This document shows positions 46,415 through 54,249 of a stretch of 64,000 nt of DNA, piece after piece. The notes beneath the pieces are model-generated. The model was not told the DNA's origin, did no database searches, and saw nothing but the letters and a program-made list of their open reading frames with translations. Source of the stretch: CAVPDA01 sp963702495 (GTDB lineage: Bacteria > Pseudomonadota > Gammaproteobacteria > Burkholderiales > Rhodocyclaceae). The position numbers were made by a program, and so were the translations under genes. The stretch lies in the NCBI GenBank assembly GCA_963702495.1, contig CAVPDA010000019.1, forward strand, positions 124,001 to 188,000, in the 5' to 3' direction. How positions within the stretch are numbered: position 1 is the first letter of the stretch; each line of letters opens with the position of its first letter.

Positions 46415-46442
46415 CCGCCCGGTTCGCCGGGCGGTTTTTTTT
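46415..46442 (+). terminator. Strong intrinsic terminator after the second cytochrome
   Basis: CCGCCCGG, UUCG-type loop, CCGGGCGG, then eight T's. About 50 bases after the cytochrome stop, before the second small gene, the same layout as 41834-41864. Confidence 0.92.
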
Positions 46443-46557
46443 GCATCAAAGGGCTGACCCGAGCACGACCGTTGAGACCGTCTGCCCCGCTCAACCGCCA
46501 TCGTGCGGCGACCCGCAGCATGGGTTCGCCCCGATGCATCACCTTCAGGAGAGAGAT

Positions 46558-46896
46558 ATGCGCTTGTTTGCTGCGGTGTCAGGAATGCTGGTCTTCTCGC
46601 TCGCCTTCGCCGCCGAGTACCCGATCGACATCAAGACGGATTTGAAGGGAAGCAAATTTTTCGTGGTGGAGAAGTCCGGTACCGCGAACAACCCGATCGT
46701 GGTCGTCAAGCGCGTTGCCGGCACCAAAAGCAGTTACACCAGCCGGGAGTTCGACTGCAAGGCGCGAACGGTGAAGACTTTGGGCACTGGGGACAGTCTC
46801 GAAGCATTGGACAAGGCGGAACCCGACAAAGAGGCGTTTCCAATCACGGAAAACTCCATCCCGGACCAGCTCGCGAGGCACGCCTGCCCGAAATGA
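46558..46896 (+). CDS. Small secreted two-cysteine protein, partner-like copy 2
   Basis: 112 residues from the ATG at 46558, preceded by CAGGAGAGA. Signal peptide MRLFAAVSGMLVFSLAFAAE. The mature chain aligns along its length with the protein at 41904: YPIDIKTDLKGSKFFVVEKS matches YLVEIKSDREGRNYIVERQ, REFDCKA matches RWFDCKN, and SIPDQLARHACP matches SIPDHFARHVCP. Two conserved cysteines, no heme motif. Its gene follows the second Calx-beta cytochrome and its terminator. Confidence 0.85.
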   Translation: MRLFAAVSGMLVFSLAFAAEYPIDIKTDLKGSKFFVVEKSGTANNPIVVVKRVAGTKSSYTSREFDCKARTVKTLGTGDSLEALDKAEPDKEAFPITENSIPDQLARHACPK

Positions 46897-47059
46897 CCGG
46901 GGCCGAACGGCCAGCCATCCGCTAGACTCGGGCAGGGCGGGCCACGCGCGCCGATTCACGCAAGACGGCGGGCGCCGGCGGTCGAGACCGACACACCCAC
47001 GCCGGGAGTGCCCCGGCCCGCCACTGCCTCCACTCGGAGGTTGTCGCGGGCCAGTATAT
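46897..47059. other. Gene-free stretch left of the island repeat
   Basis: No coding frame supported. A weak REP-like CAGGGCGGGCCACGCGCGCC begins near 46932. With the repeat that follows, the gene-free gap runs to 47510. Confidence 0.4.
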
Positions 47060-47431
47060 GGCGGGCACGGCCCGCCCTACCGTTGCCGCATTCAGCAGAT
47101 CTGGCGGTTGTGCAGGGTGCGCCGCGCGCACCGGTTACGCCTTGGCGAAATCCTTACGCGACGACACGGATTGTTCGACGGTCGCGCGACGACACCATCG
47201 TCCGCGACGCCCCGAGAAGTCGGCCGGCAACTGCGCTTCTGCTGCCCAGGAAATCATAAACCGGTCCGGCGGGCACGGCCCGCCCTACGTGGTGGATTCC
47301 GTAGGGCGGGCCGCGCCCGCCGATTCACGCCCTACGCCGTGGCGACGCCCTCCACCACGTGGCGGCTGGCCAGGTATTCTCGCGAGCGCATCTCGATCAG
47401 GCGGCTGACGGTGCGGGGATACTCCTGGGCA
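47060..47431. repeat. Left direct repeat of the accessory island
   Basis: About 370 bases nearly matching 52806-53192: it starts with GGCGGGCACGGCCCGCCCTA, includes AGGGTGCGCCGCGCGCACCG, CCCCGAGAAGTCGGCCGGCA and REP elements at 47268-47288 and 47301-47321, and ends inside a copy of the zapE 3' end. Same orientation as the right copy. Confidence 0.85.
47332..47431 (-). pseudogene. zapE 3'-end fragment
   Basis: 100 bases matching the last about 33 codons of zapE (53094-53192) with a few changes, including the stop codon position. It is the zapE-derived part of the left repeat. Confidence 0.8.
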
Positions 47432-47457
47432 GTAGCGCATTCCGCATACGGCCGGCA

Positions 47458-47500
47458 TTACCGTGAAAATTCAGAGTCGTGGTATGAATTTTCATGGTAA
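47458..47500. promoter_or_regulatory. Inverted repeat before the DUF4143 ATPase gene
   Basis: TTACCGTGAAAATTCA and TGAATTTTCATGGTAA, 16-base arms with one mismatch and an 11-base spacer. It is AT-rich in a GC-rich region and lies just before the gene at 47511; a candidate operator or recombination end. Confidence 0.5.
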
Positions 47501-47510
47501 TTTTCCGCCC

Positions 47511-48662
47511 ATGATTCAACGACCCCACCATATCCGCGCCGTCACCCGCTTGCTCGGGCAGTTCCCCGTAGTCGCCATCGTCGGTGCGCGCCAAGTGGGC
47601 AAGACCACGCTTGCGCGGGCCGTCGGGGCGGAGTTCGCCGGCGCGGTGCATTGGTTCGATCTCGAAGATCCCCGCACGGACGCGCGGCTCGCGTCGCCTG
47701 CGCTGGCGATCGAGCCGCTGACCGGGCTGGTGGTCATCGACGAAATCCAGCGCCGGCCCGATCTGTTTCCTGTCCTGCGGATGCTGGCGGATCGCCCCGG
47801 CGGGCCGGCCGCATTCCTGATTCTCGGATCGGCGTCACCGGCACTGATGCGGGATAGCTCCGAAAGCCTGGCGGGACGCATTGCCTACCACGAGTTGCAC
47901 GGGTTCAACCTGAGCGAATTTGGCGACGCGAGCCGGGATGCGCTTTGGATGCGCGGCGGATTTCCGCGGGCGTTCCTGTCCGGCGACGATGCGGCGAGCG
48001 GGCGCTGGCGTGAAGAGTTCATCCGAACCTATTTCGAGCGCGACATCCCGGCGCTCGGCCTGCGGCTGCCGCCGGCCACGCTGCGCCGCTTCTGGAGCAT
48101 GCTCGCCCACTATTCCGGGCAGCTCTGGAACGGCTCCGAGTTGGCTCGCGCGTTCGGGGTCACGGAGCGTACGGTGCGCCATTACTTGGACATTCTCGCC
48201 GGAACGTTCGTCGTGCGCATCCTGCAGCCGTGGCACGAGAACCTCGCGAAACGTCAGGTAAAGGCGCCCAAGGTTTACCTTGCAGACAGCGGGATGCTGC
48301 ATACGCTGCTCGGAATCGATGACCTGGATGCGCTGCGTGGACATCCGAAGGTGGGGGCGTCGTGGGAAGGCTTCGCGCTGCATGAGATCGTTCGCGCGCT
48401 CGACGTGCGCTGGGACGACTGCCATTTTTGGAAACTGCACACCGGGGCGGAGCTCGACCTCTTCGTGCGGCACCGTGGTCGCCGGCTGGGATTCGAGATC
48501 AAGCACACCGACACGCCGCGGCTGACCCCGTCGATGCGTTCGTCGCTGGCGTGCCTTGCGCTCGACAGGCTGTACGTCGTACACGCCGGGCACGAGGCGT
48601 TCCCGCTCGCCGAGCGGATAGACGCGCTGCCGCTGCGCGCCGCGATGGAGTTCGGCGCATAG
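47511..48662 (+). CDS. ATPase with AAA and DUF4143 domains
   Basis: 383 residues from MIQRPHHIRAVTRLLGQFPV; earlier in-frame GTG (47463) and ATG (47484) starts would run through the inverted repeat. Walker A is GARQVGKTTLARAV, Walker B LVVIDEIQRRPDLFPVLRML, and GSASPALM is sensor-like. The C-terminal half with VYLADSGMLHTLLGIDDLDA and DLFVRHRGRRLGFEIKHTD is DUF4143, a nuclease-like fold. Such proteins are widespread, often mobile, with no settled role. Confidence 0.88.
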   Translation: MIQRPHHIRAVTRLLGQFPVVAIVGARQVGKTTLARAVGAEFAGAVHWFDLEDPRTDARLASPALAIEPLTGLVVIDEIQRRPDLFPVLRMLADRPGGPAAFLILGSASPALMRDSSESLAGRIAYHELHGFNLSEFGDASRDALWMRGGFPRAFLSGDDAASGRWREEFIRTYFERDIPALGLRLPPATLRRFWSMLAHYSGQLWNGSELARAFGVTERTVRHYLDILAGTFVVRILQPWHENLAKRQVKAPKVYLADSGMLHTLLGIDDLDALRGHPKVGASWEGFALHEIVRALDVRWDDCHFWKLHTGAELDLFVRHRGRRLGFEIKHTDTPRLTPSMRSSLACLALDRLYVVHAGHEAFPLAERIDALPLRAAMEFGA

Positions 48663-48734
48663 CGCGGGGACGACACGGCGGCAGCCGGATCCAGGCTCGT
48701 TCGCGCGGAACGGTGGAGTACGGCGGTACCACGC

Positions 48735-48902
48735 GCCGCAGGGTGCGCCGCGGGCCATGATTTCGTCGCCGCCACGGTTTCCAGGACGTCAAGGATCGTC
48801 CAAGAGTTGTGCGACGGAACCTTCACCCCGACGTCCCGAGAAGTTGGGCGCCAACTGCGGTTCTGCCGGCGACGAGTTCCTTGATCGCGGATAAACCAGT
48901 CT
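48735..48902. repeat. Third, decayed partial copy of the island repeat
   Basis: Shares GCAGGGTGCGCCGCG, GTCCCGAGAAGTTGGGCGCC and GCGGATAAACCAGTC with the flanking repeats but is heavily changed between them. It lies between the ATPase and the toxin-antitoxin pair. Confidence 0.55.
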
Positions 48903-48918
48903 ATATATTGGTCTATAT
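48895..48918. promoter_or_regulatory. Candidate operator of the Phd/PIN pair
   Basis: GTCTATAT occurs twice (48899-48906 and 48911-48918) in an AT-rich stretch with ACCA..TGGT symmetry, 25 bases before the antitoxin start. Phd-type antitoxins bind such sites to repress their own operon. Confidence 0.45.
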
Positions 48919-48942
48919 CCGTGTTCGTGCCAAGGACTCGCC

Positions 48943-49185
48943 ATGAAAATCGAAGTAGGCGCCTATGAAGCCAAGACCAAGCTGCCCGAATTGCTTCGCG
49001 GAGTGCGGGGCGGGAAGCGCTATACCATCACGCATCGAGGTGAGGCGATCGCTGAGTTGATTCCGGTCCAGGCGGCGAAGCGCCAGGGTGTTGCCGAAGC
49101 GGTCGAGCAGATGAAGCGTTTCATGGCCCAGCGACCCGTGCAAGGCGTCGATATCAAGGCGCTGATCGAGGAAGGCCGCGCATGA
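48943..49185 (+). CDS. Phd/YefM-type antitoxin
   Basis: 80 residues. MKIEVGAYEAKTKLPELLRG and RYTITHRGEAIAELIPV are the Phd-family DNA-binding fold; the C-terminal helix binds the toxin. The stop overlaps the toxin ATG (ATGA). Confidence 0.9.
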   Translation: MKIEVGAYEAKTKLPELLRGVRGGKRYTITHRGEAIAELIPVQAAKRQGVAEAVEQMKRFMAQRPVQGVDIKALIEEGRA

Positions 49186-49604
49186 ACTTCGTGCTGGACA
49201 ACTCGGTAACGATGCGCTGGTTCTTCGGGGACGGTTCGCAGCCGGATATCGAGTACGCCGTCCGCGTACTGGATGCCATGACAGCCGCCGAAGCGGTCGT
49301 GCCCGGCATCTGGTCCCTGGAAGTGGCGAACGTTCTTGCCCGGGCAGAGGCCAAGGGTCTCGTCAGCGAGGCGCGCAGCGAGGCATTCGTCGGAATGCTG
49401 CGGCGGATGGACATCGCAACCGATCCCGCAACGTCCGCCCAGGCGTGTTCCGACACCCTCCATATTGCCCGCAGGTACAGGCTTTCCTCGTACGATGCGG
49501 CTTATCTGGAGTTGGCGCTGCGCGCAGCCCTGCCGATCGCCACCCTGGACGAGGATCTGCTTCGGGCCGCAGGACTGGCCGGGGTACCCCGTTTCGACGG
49601 TTGA
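49182..49604 (+). CDS. vapC: PIN-domain ribonuclease toxin (VapC-like)
   Basis: 140 residues. PIN acidic residues are seen in MNFVLDNSVTMRWF (Asp), IWSLEVANVLARAE (Glu), SSYDAAYLELAL (Asp) and ATLDEDLLRAAG (Asp). PIN toxins cut tRNA or rRNA when released from the antitoxin. Translationally coupled to the Phd-like gene. Confidence 0.92.
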   Translation: MNFVLDNSVTMRWFFGDGSQPDIEYAVRVLDAMTAAEAVVPGIWSLEVANVLARAEAKGLVSEARSEAFVGMLRRMDIATDPATSAQACSDTLHIARRYRLSSYDAAYLELALRAALPIATLDEDLLRAAGLAGVPRFDG

Positions 49605-50011
49605 ACCGGGCGGACGGCGCTCGCCGGCGCCAACAAACGGCGGGCACGGCCCGCCCTACGGTGCTGTGATTCAGATGCAGCCGGCATGGAGCGATTGTCT
49701 GGCCGCCCGACCGGCTCTTGGGCCTCGCCGTAGGCGCGCGATCGCCATGCGCATTCCGTAGGGCGGGCCGTGCCCGCCATGTGTTGGCGTCTTCCCGGGT
49801 CGGCGGATGGCACGATGGGCGGCCGCCGCGAACACATATCGATAAGGCCACCGAACAGCGCGACGGGCGGGGGTAGTCATCGACATTGCACAGGTGTCGG
49901 GCGGCCGTTCCATCGGATCGCGCTCCGGAGGACCGGACGCACGTGACGATGACCGCTTGCCCGGAACCGGCAATATGCCTATGCTTTTTGGCACATTGCC
50001 GGATCGTCTCC
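49605..50011. other. Gene-free stretch with two REP elements and an operator
   Basis: REP palindromes at 49639-49659 and 49758-49778. An inverted repeat CCGGCAATATGCC (49967-49979) and GGCACATTGCCGG (49990-50002), 12 of 13 matched, lies ten bases before the Xre gene and is a likely autoregulatory site. No gene seen. Confidence 0.6.
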
Positions 50012-50470
50012 ATGTCTGCGACGCTTGATCCGCTCGAACCGACCGCCGTGATCACCGCTGCGGATCAGCTTGCCCAACTGCTCGGGCTGTCGCACCCTGT
50101 CGAGTCGGAGCGGGAACTGGAGCGCATCGTGTCCGGGCGCCTCGACCCGGCGGCCATCGAGAGCCTGCAATCCAACGGGCTGACGCCGAAGGAGATTGCG
50201 GCGCTGATCATTCCGGTGCGTACCCTCTCCCACCGCAAGGCGCGCTCGGAGCCATTGAGCGTCGGCGAGTCCGACCGGGCGGTTCGCGTGGCGCGGCTCA
50301 TGGCTTTGGCGGCGAGCGTGTTCGGCTCGGCCGAGCGAGGGCTGGGCTGGCTTCGTTCGCCCCTCACCCGCTTCGACGGCGCGGCACCCATGACCCTGCT
50401 GGTGACGGAGGCGGGCGCCCGTCTGGTGGAAGATCTGCTGATCCAGATCGACGAAGGGTATGCCGGCTGA
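50012..50470 (+). CDS. Xre/MbcA-type antitoxin (DUF2384)
   Basis: 152 residues from the ATG at 50012. The C-terminal DUF2384 part reads VARLMALAASVFGSAERGLG then WLRSPLTRFDGAAPMTLLVT, ending ARLVEDLLIQIDEGYAG. The middle (ESLQSNGLTPKEIAALIIPV, RTLSHRKARSEPLSV) is the Xre-like helical part. Its stop shares a base with the toxin start (TGATG). Confidence 0.9.
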   Translation: MSATLDPLEPTAVITAADQLAQLLGLSHPVESERELERIVSGRLDPAAIESLQSNGLTPKEIAALIIPVRTLSHRKARSEPLSVGESDRAVRVARLMALAASVFGSAERGLGWLRSPLTRFDGAAPMTLLVTEAGARLVEDLLIQIDEGYAG

Positions 50471-50928
50471 TGCGCCCGTGGCGCATCAGCAATCATGCCG
50501 ATCTGTCCGGAACCGGTAGCTTGCGCGCCGGCGGGCGCTGGCACAGTCCCGGGCGCCCGATCCTCTATTGCTGTCTCAACCCTGCGGCTTGCCTGTTGGA
50601 AGCGCTGGTGCATATCGAGGTCGGCCGCGCGGAGGACCTGCCGCTGCACTACCAGTTGGTGGCGATGGATCTGTCGGATGATGTCCTGATGCCGGCTCCG
50701 CCGGTGCCGGCGGCGAACTGGCGCGAGGATTTCGCCGTCATGCGGCGCGTTGGCGACTCATGGCTGCGCAGCGGCTCCTCCCTCCTGCTCCGCGTGCCGA
50801 GTGCCGTGGCGCCGGAAACGCACAATGTCCTGTTGTATCCCCTGCATCCCGACGCTCCGCGCGCCCGCATCGGCGGCGTTTCGCCTCACCCGTTCGATCC
50901 GAGGTCATTTGGTTCTGCCGATGCGTAG
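50470..50928 (+). CDS. RES-domain toxin
   Basis: 152 residues. The RES core is seen: MRPWRISNHADLSGTGSLRA with GGRWHSPGRPILYC (Arg, Tyr) and ACLLEALVHIE (Glu). RES toxins break down NAD+ or ADP-ribosylate PRPP synthetase. Co-translated with the Xre-type antitoxin. Confidence 0.92.
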   Translation: MRPWRISNHADLSGTGSLRAGGRWHSPGRPILYCCLNPAACLLEALVHIEVGRAEDLPLHYQLVAMDLSDDVLMPAPPVPAANWREDFAVMRRVGDSWLRSGSSLLLRVPSAVAPETHNVLLYPLHPDAPRARIGGVSPHPFDPRSFGSADA

Positions 50929-50937
50929 CGCCATCCC

Positions 50938-50993
50938 GTAGGGCGGGCCGTGCCCGCCGCGACTAACACATGGCGGGCACGGGCCCGCCCTAC
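50938..50993. repeat. REP palindrome pair
   Basis: Opposed GTAGGGCGGGCC..GCCCGCC copies directly after the RES gene. Confidence 0.8.
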
Positions 50994-51071
50994 GACTGCC
51001 TGGCGCTGCGCTGACGCTTGCGACGCCTCGTGACCACTCCGACTCACCTTCGGGCACATCTGCAGCGTGGG

Positions 51072-51206
51072 TCAGGGTTCGCGGCAGACCTCTCGGCGGT
51101 GGGCCACCTTGATGATCTCGACCACCACCTCGGCATCCGAGACGGTGTAATGGGCGCGGTAGGTCCCTTGCCTCAGACGGTACCGCTCCTGCGCAGACAG
51201 GCCAAC
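51072..51206 (-). pseudogene. RelE/ParE-like toxin, C-terminal remnant
   Basis: The minus strand reads ERYRLRQGTYRAHYTVSDAE then VVVEIIKVAHRREVCREP and stop. This is the end of a RelE/ParE toxin (usual pattern YRLRVGDYR...V..V.HRREVY). The N-terminal half is missing; a REP element (51211-51231) sits at the break. No start codon and no antitoxin gene remain. Confidence 0.7.
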
Positions 51207-51210
51207 GAAT

Positions 51211-51231
51211 GGCGGGCACGGCCCGCCCTAC
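51211..51231. repeat. REP element
   Basis: A single GGCGGGCACGGCCCGCCCTA palindrome at the broken end of the RelE-like remnant. Confidence 0.75.
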
Positions 51232-51389
51232 TGTGCCTGTGGCTCAGGCGGTGACTGGCGCGACCCCGGAAACTGGCGGGTTTTCGGTGCAAGAGCAACC
51301 GGACGTTTGATACAAGTCATTGATTAACATATATCTTCAGGCGTGTTATCGTTGCATTGTTTGTTGCAATCTGTGGCACACTCCGCCCC

Positions 51390-52757
51390 ATGACCAAACT
51401 GCGCAGCCAGGATCTGACCAGAGCGCTTCGCGAGCATCCCCGCGCCGGCAGCGCTGAACTGTGCGCCAGGCTCGGCAGCATCAACCGATCCACCCTCGCT
51501 CGCGGATTGCAGGCCCTCGGTGAGGCTGTCATCAGTCGCGGAGGCTCGCGGAGCAGGCGCTATGCGCTGCGGCGCCCGCTGCGTGGGAACCCGTCCCCGA
51601 TTCCGCTCTACCGAGTCGACGAGCAAGGGCGTGGACACGAAATCGGGCAACTGGATCTCACCTATCCGGAAGGCTCCGCATTGTCGTTCCCAGAGCCCTT
51701 CCCCTGGCCGCTCGACGCCGACATGGACGACGGCTGGTTCGACGCAGTGCCCTACCCCCTGCTGGACATGCGCCCGCAGGGTTTCCTCGGGCGTAATTTC
51801 GCCAGAAACCACGCCCTGGACTTGAGCGTATCGGAGAACCCGTACGCGTGGTCCGAGGACGATATTGTCCATGTGCTGGCTACGATGGGCCACGACTTTC
51901 CGGGAGACCTCATTCTGGGAGAGGTAGCGTACCGCCGTTTTCTCGATCGCCTGCGTGGGGGCGGAGGCCGGGTCCTCGCGGATGGGGCGGTCGGGACGGT
52001 CTATCCGCAGTTGGCCGAGTTGGCGCTGGCCCACGGCGAGGCCACCTCGTCGGCGGGGGGAGAGTTCCCCAAGTTCACCGCCGCCCGGATGTTGGACGGG
52101 GACAAGGTCGACGTCATTGTCAAGTTTTCCGGCGCCGACGGCTCGGCGGCGGTCCGACGCTGGGCCGACCTGCTGGTGTGCGAGCACCTGGCGCTCGAAA
52201 CGGTTGGAGCCAGTCTCGGTGTTCCCGCAGCACGCAGCCGGATCTGCCGCCACGCTGGCCGGACCTTCCTGGAAGTGGTGCGCTTCGACCGCCACGGCGA
52301 CCACGGCAGATCCGCCGTATGCACCCTCGGCAGCCTCGACCCGGCCCTGATCGGGATGAGCGGCGCCCCGTGGCACAAGATCGCAATGGCATTGCGCGGT
52401 CGGAAATGGTTGTCCGACGAGGATGTCGCGCGGGTGGCACGCATCTGGTGGTTCGGCAAGCTGATCGCCAACACCGACATGCACGAGGGAAACCTGGCGT
52501 TCCGGCCGGGGCTTGCTCTGGCGCCGGTCTACGACATGCTGCCGATGATGTATGCGCCGATGCGGGGCGGGGAGGTACCGGAGCGGGCTTACTCTCCTGA
52601 GTTTCCGTTTCCGGCCGACATCCCGGCCTGGGCCCAAGCCGCCGCGGCGGCCGCGCGCTACTGGGAAATCTGCGCGGCGGACCTGCGGATCAGTGACGGT
52701 TTCCGGCGAATCTGCGAGGACAACGCCCGGAGCGTCGCGGAACTGCTGGCCCGCTGA
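51390..52757 (+). CDS. YjjJ-type HipA-like kinase
   Basis: 455 residues from MTKLRSQDLTRALREHPRAG; an earlier in-frame start at 51357 is less likely. The N-terminal 90 residues are a winged-helix-like DNA-binding part (LCARLGSINRSTLARGLQAL). The HipA kinase core has EFPKFTAA, VIVKFSGADGS, the catalytic LIANTDMHEGNLAFRP and LAPVYDMLP. In YjjJ the antitoxin-like DNA-binding part is fused to the kinase, so no separate HipB is needed. Last gene of the island. TTGCA repeats at 51350-51370 may be its operator. Confidence 0.88.
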   Translation: MTKLRSQDLTRALREHPRAGSAELCARLGSINRSTLARGLQALGEAVISRGGSRSRRYALRRPLRGNPSPIPLYRVDEQGRGHEIGQLDLTYPEGSALSFPEPFPWPLDADMDDGWFDAVPYPLLDMRPQGFLGRNFARNHALDLSVSENPYAWSEDDIVHVLATMGHDFPGDLILGEVAYRRFLDRLRGGGGRVLADGAVGTVYPQLAELALAHGEATSSAGGEFPKFTAARMLDGDKVDVIVKFSGADGSAAVRRWADLLVCEHLALETVGASLGVPAARSRICRHAGRTFLEVVRFDRHGDHGRSAVCTLGSLDPALIGMSGAPWHKIAMALRGRKWLSDEDVARVARIWWFGKLIANTDMHEGNLAFRPGLALAPVYDMLPMMYAPMRGGEVPERAYSPEFPFPADIPAWAQAAAAAARYWEICAADLRISDGFRRICEDNARSVAELLAR

Positions 52758-52805
52758 AGCGGGAACCGCCTGCGACGGAGCAAAGTGCGCCGTGCGCACC
52801 GGTCC

Positions 52806-53192
52806 GGCGGGCACAGCCCGCCCTACCACTGCCGCGTTCCAGCAGATCAGGCGGTTGTACAGGGTGCGCCGCGCGCACCGATTACGCCTTGGCGACATCC
52901 TTACGCGACGGCACGGATTGTCCGACGGTCGCGCGACGACACCATCGTCCGCGACGCCCCGAGAAGTCGGGCGGCAACCGCGCTTCTGCTGCCGAGGAGA
53001 TCCGCGATCGGGGATAAACCAGTCCGGCGGGCACGGCCCGCCCTACGCGGCTTCTTCGGCACGTAGGGCGGGCCGTGCCCGCCGATTCACGCCCTACGCC
53101 GTGGCGACGTCCTCCACCACGTGGCGGCTGGCCAGGTATTCGCGGGAGCGCATCTCGATCAGGCGGCTGACGGTGCGCGGAAACTCCTGGGC
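52806..53192. repeat. Right direct repeat of the accessory island
   Basis: About 390 bases matching 47060-47431. Includes three REP elements (52806-52826, 53026-53046, 53063-53083), fills most of the gene-free gap after the YjjJ-like gene (52758-53093), and runs into the 3' end of zapE. Confidence 0.85.
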
Positions 53193-54233
53193 ATTGGCGC
53201 CTTTCACGTAAAGCTGGTGCACGTCGCACTCGGCGCTGATGAGCAGCTTCACCTTGTGGTCGTAGAGGATGTCGATGAGCCAGGTGAAGCGCCGCGCCTC
53301 GGAGGACCGGTCGGCGCCCAGGCGCGGCACCCGCGACAGCAGCACGGTGTGGAAGTGGCGCGCCAGGTACAGGTAGTCGTTCTGGGAACGCGGACCGCCG
53401 CACAGGGTGGCGAAATCGAACCAGATCACGCCCGGCGCCCGGCGTACCACAGCCAGCTCGCGCCCGAGGATCTCGATCGACTGGGTGCGGCCCTCCCCGC
53501 CCGACAGAGCCGCGAAATCCTCGGCCAGCCTGGCCTCCGCGGCGGCGTCGGCGGGGACCCTATAGACCTCGATACGTTCCAGCGTGCGCAGACGGTAATC
53601 GACGCCGGAATCGACCTCGACCACGTCCAGGTTGCGCTTGAGCAGCTCGATGGTGGGCAGGAAGTTGGCGCGCTGCAGGCCATTGGGGTAGAGGCCGTCC
53701 GGCGGATAGTTGGAGGTCATCATCAGCACCACGCCGCGGGCGAACAACTGATCCAGCAGCCGGCCCAGGATCATGGCGTCGGCGATGTCGGAGACGTGGA
53801 ATTCGTCGAAGCACAGGAAGCGCGTCTCGCGCTCGATGCGCCTGGCGACCTTGACCAGGGGGTCTTCCTCGTTCTTGAACTGCTGCAGGCTGTCGTGGAT
53901 CTCCTGCATGAAGGCATGGAAATGCACCCGGCGCTTGCGCTTGTAGGGCAGCGCGTCGAAGAAGAAATCCATGAGCAGGCTCTTGCCGCGCCCTACTCCG
54001 CCCCACAGGTACACGCCGCGCGGGATCGGCGGATGCACCAGCAGCTTGCGCAGCTTGGTGCGGCGCGCGCGCGCGAAGGCCATCAGTTGCTTGTAGAGTT
54101 GCTGCAGGCGCTGGGCCGCCGCCGCCTGGGCCGCATCGGGCGTGATGCCGCGCCCGGCAAAGGCGCGGCGGAAGGCGGCGAGGAAATCCTGCTGCGGGGG
54201 ACGTGCGCTGCGCGCACCGCTCAGGGCAGGCAC
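53094..54233 (-). CDS. zapE: Cell division protein ZapE (AFG1-like ATPase)
   Basis: 379 residues. Walker A GVYLWGGVGRGKSLLMDFFF, then RVHFHAFMQEIHDSLQ, Walker B RFLCFDEFHVSDIADAMIL and MMTSNYPPDGLYPNGLQRAN are the AFG1/ZapE hallmark. It binds FtsZ bundles at the constricting ring. Lies after lpdA, as in many betaproteobacteria. Its last 33 codons are part of the island's direct repeat. Confidence 0.95.
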   Translation of the reverse strand: MPALSGARSARPPQQDFLAAFRRAFAGRGITPDAAQAAAAQRLQQLYKQLMAFARARRTKLRKLLVHPPIPRGVYLWGGVGRGKSLLMDFFFDALPYKRKRRVHFHAFMQEIHDSLQQFKNEEDPLVKVARRIERETRFLCFDEFHVSDIADAMILGRLLDQLFARGVVLMMTSNYPPDGLYPNGLQRANFLPTIELLKRNLDVVEVDSGVDYRLRTLERIEVYRVPADAAAEARLAEDFAALSGGEGRTQSIEILGRELAVVRRAPGVIWFDFATLCGGPRSQNDYLYLARHFHTVLLSRVPRLGADRSSEARRFTWLIDILYDHKVKLLISAECDVHQLYVKGANAQEFPRTVSRLIEMRSREYLASRHVVEDVATA

Positions 54234-54249
54234 GGCTCGTCCCCTTCGG

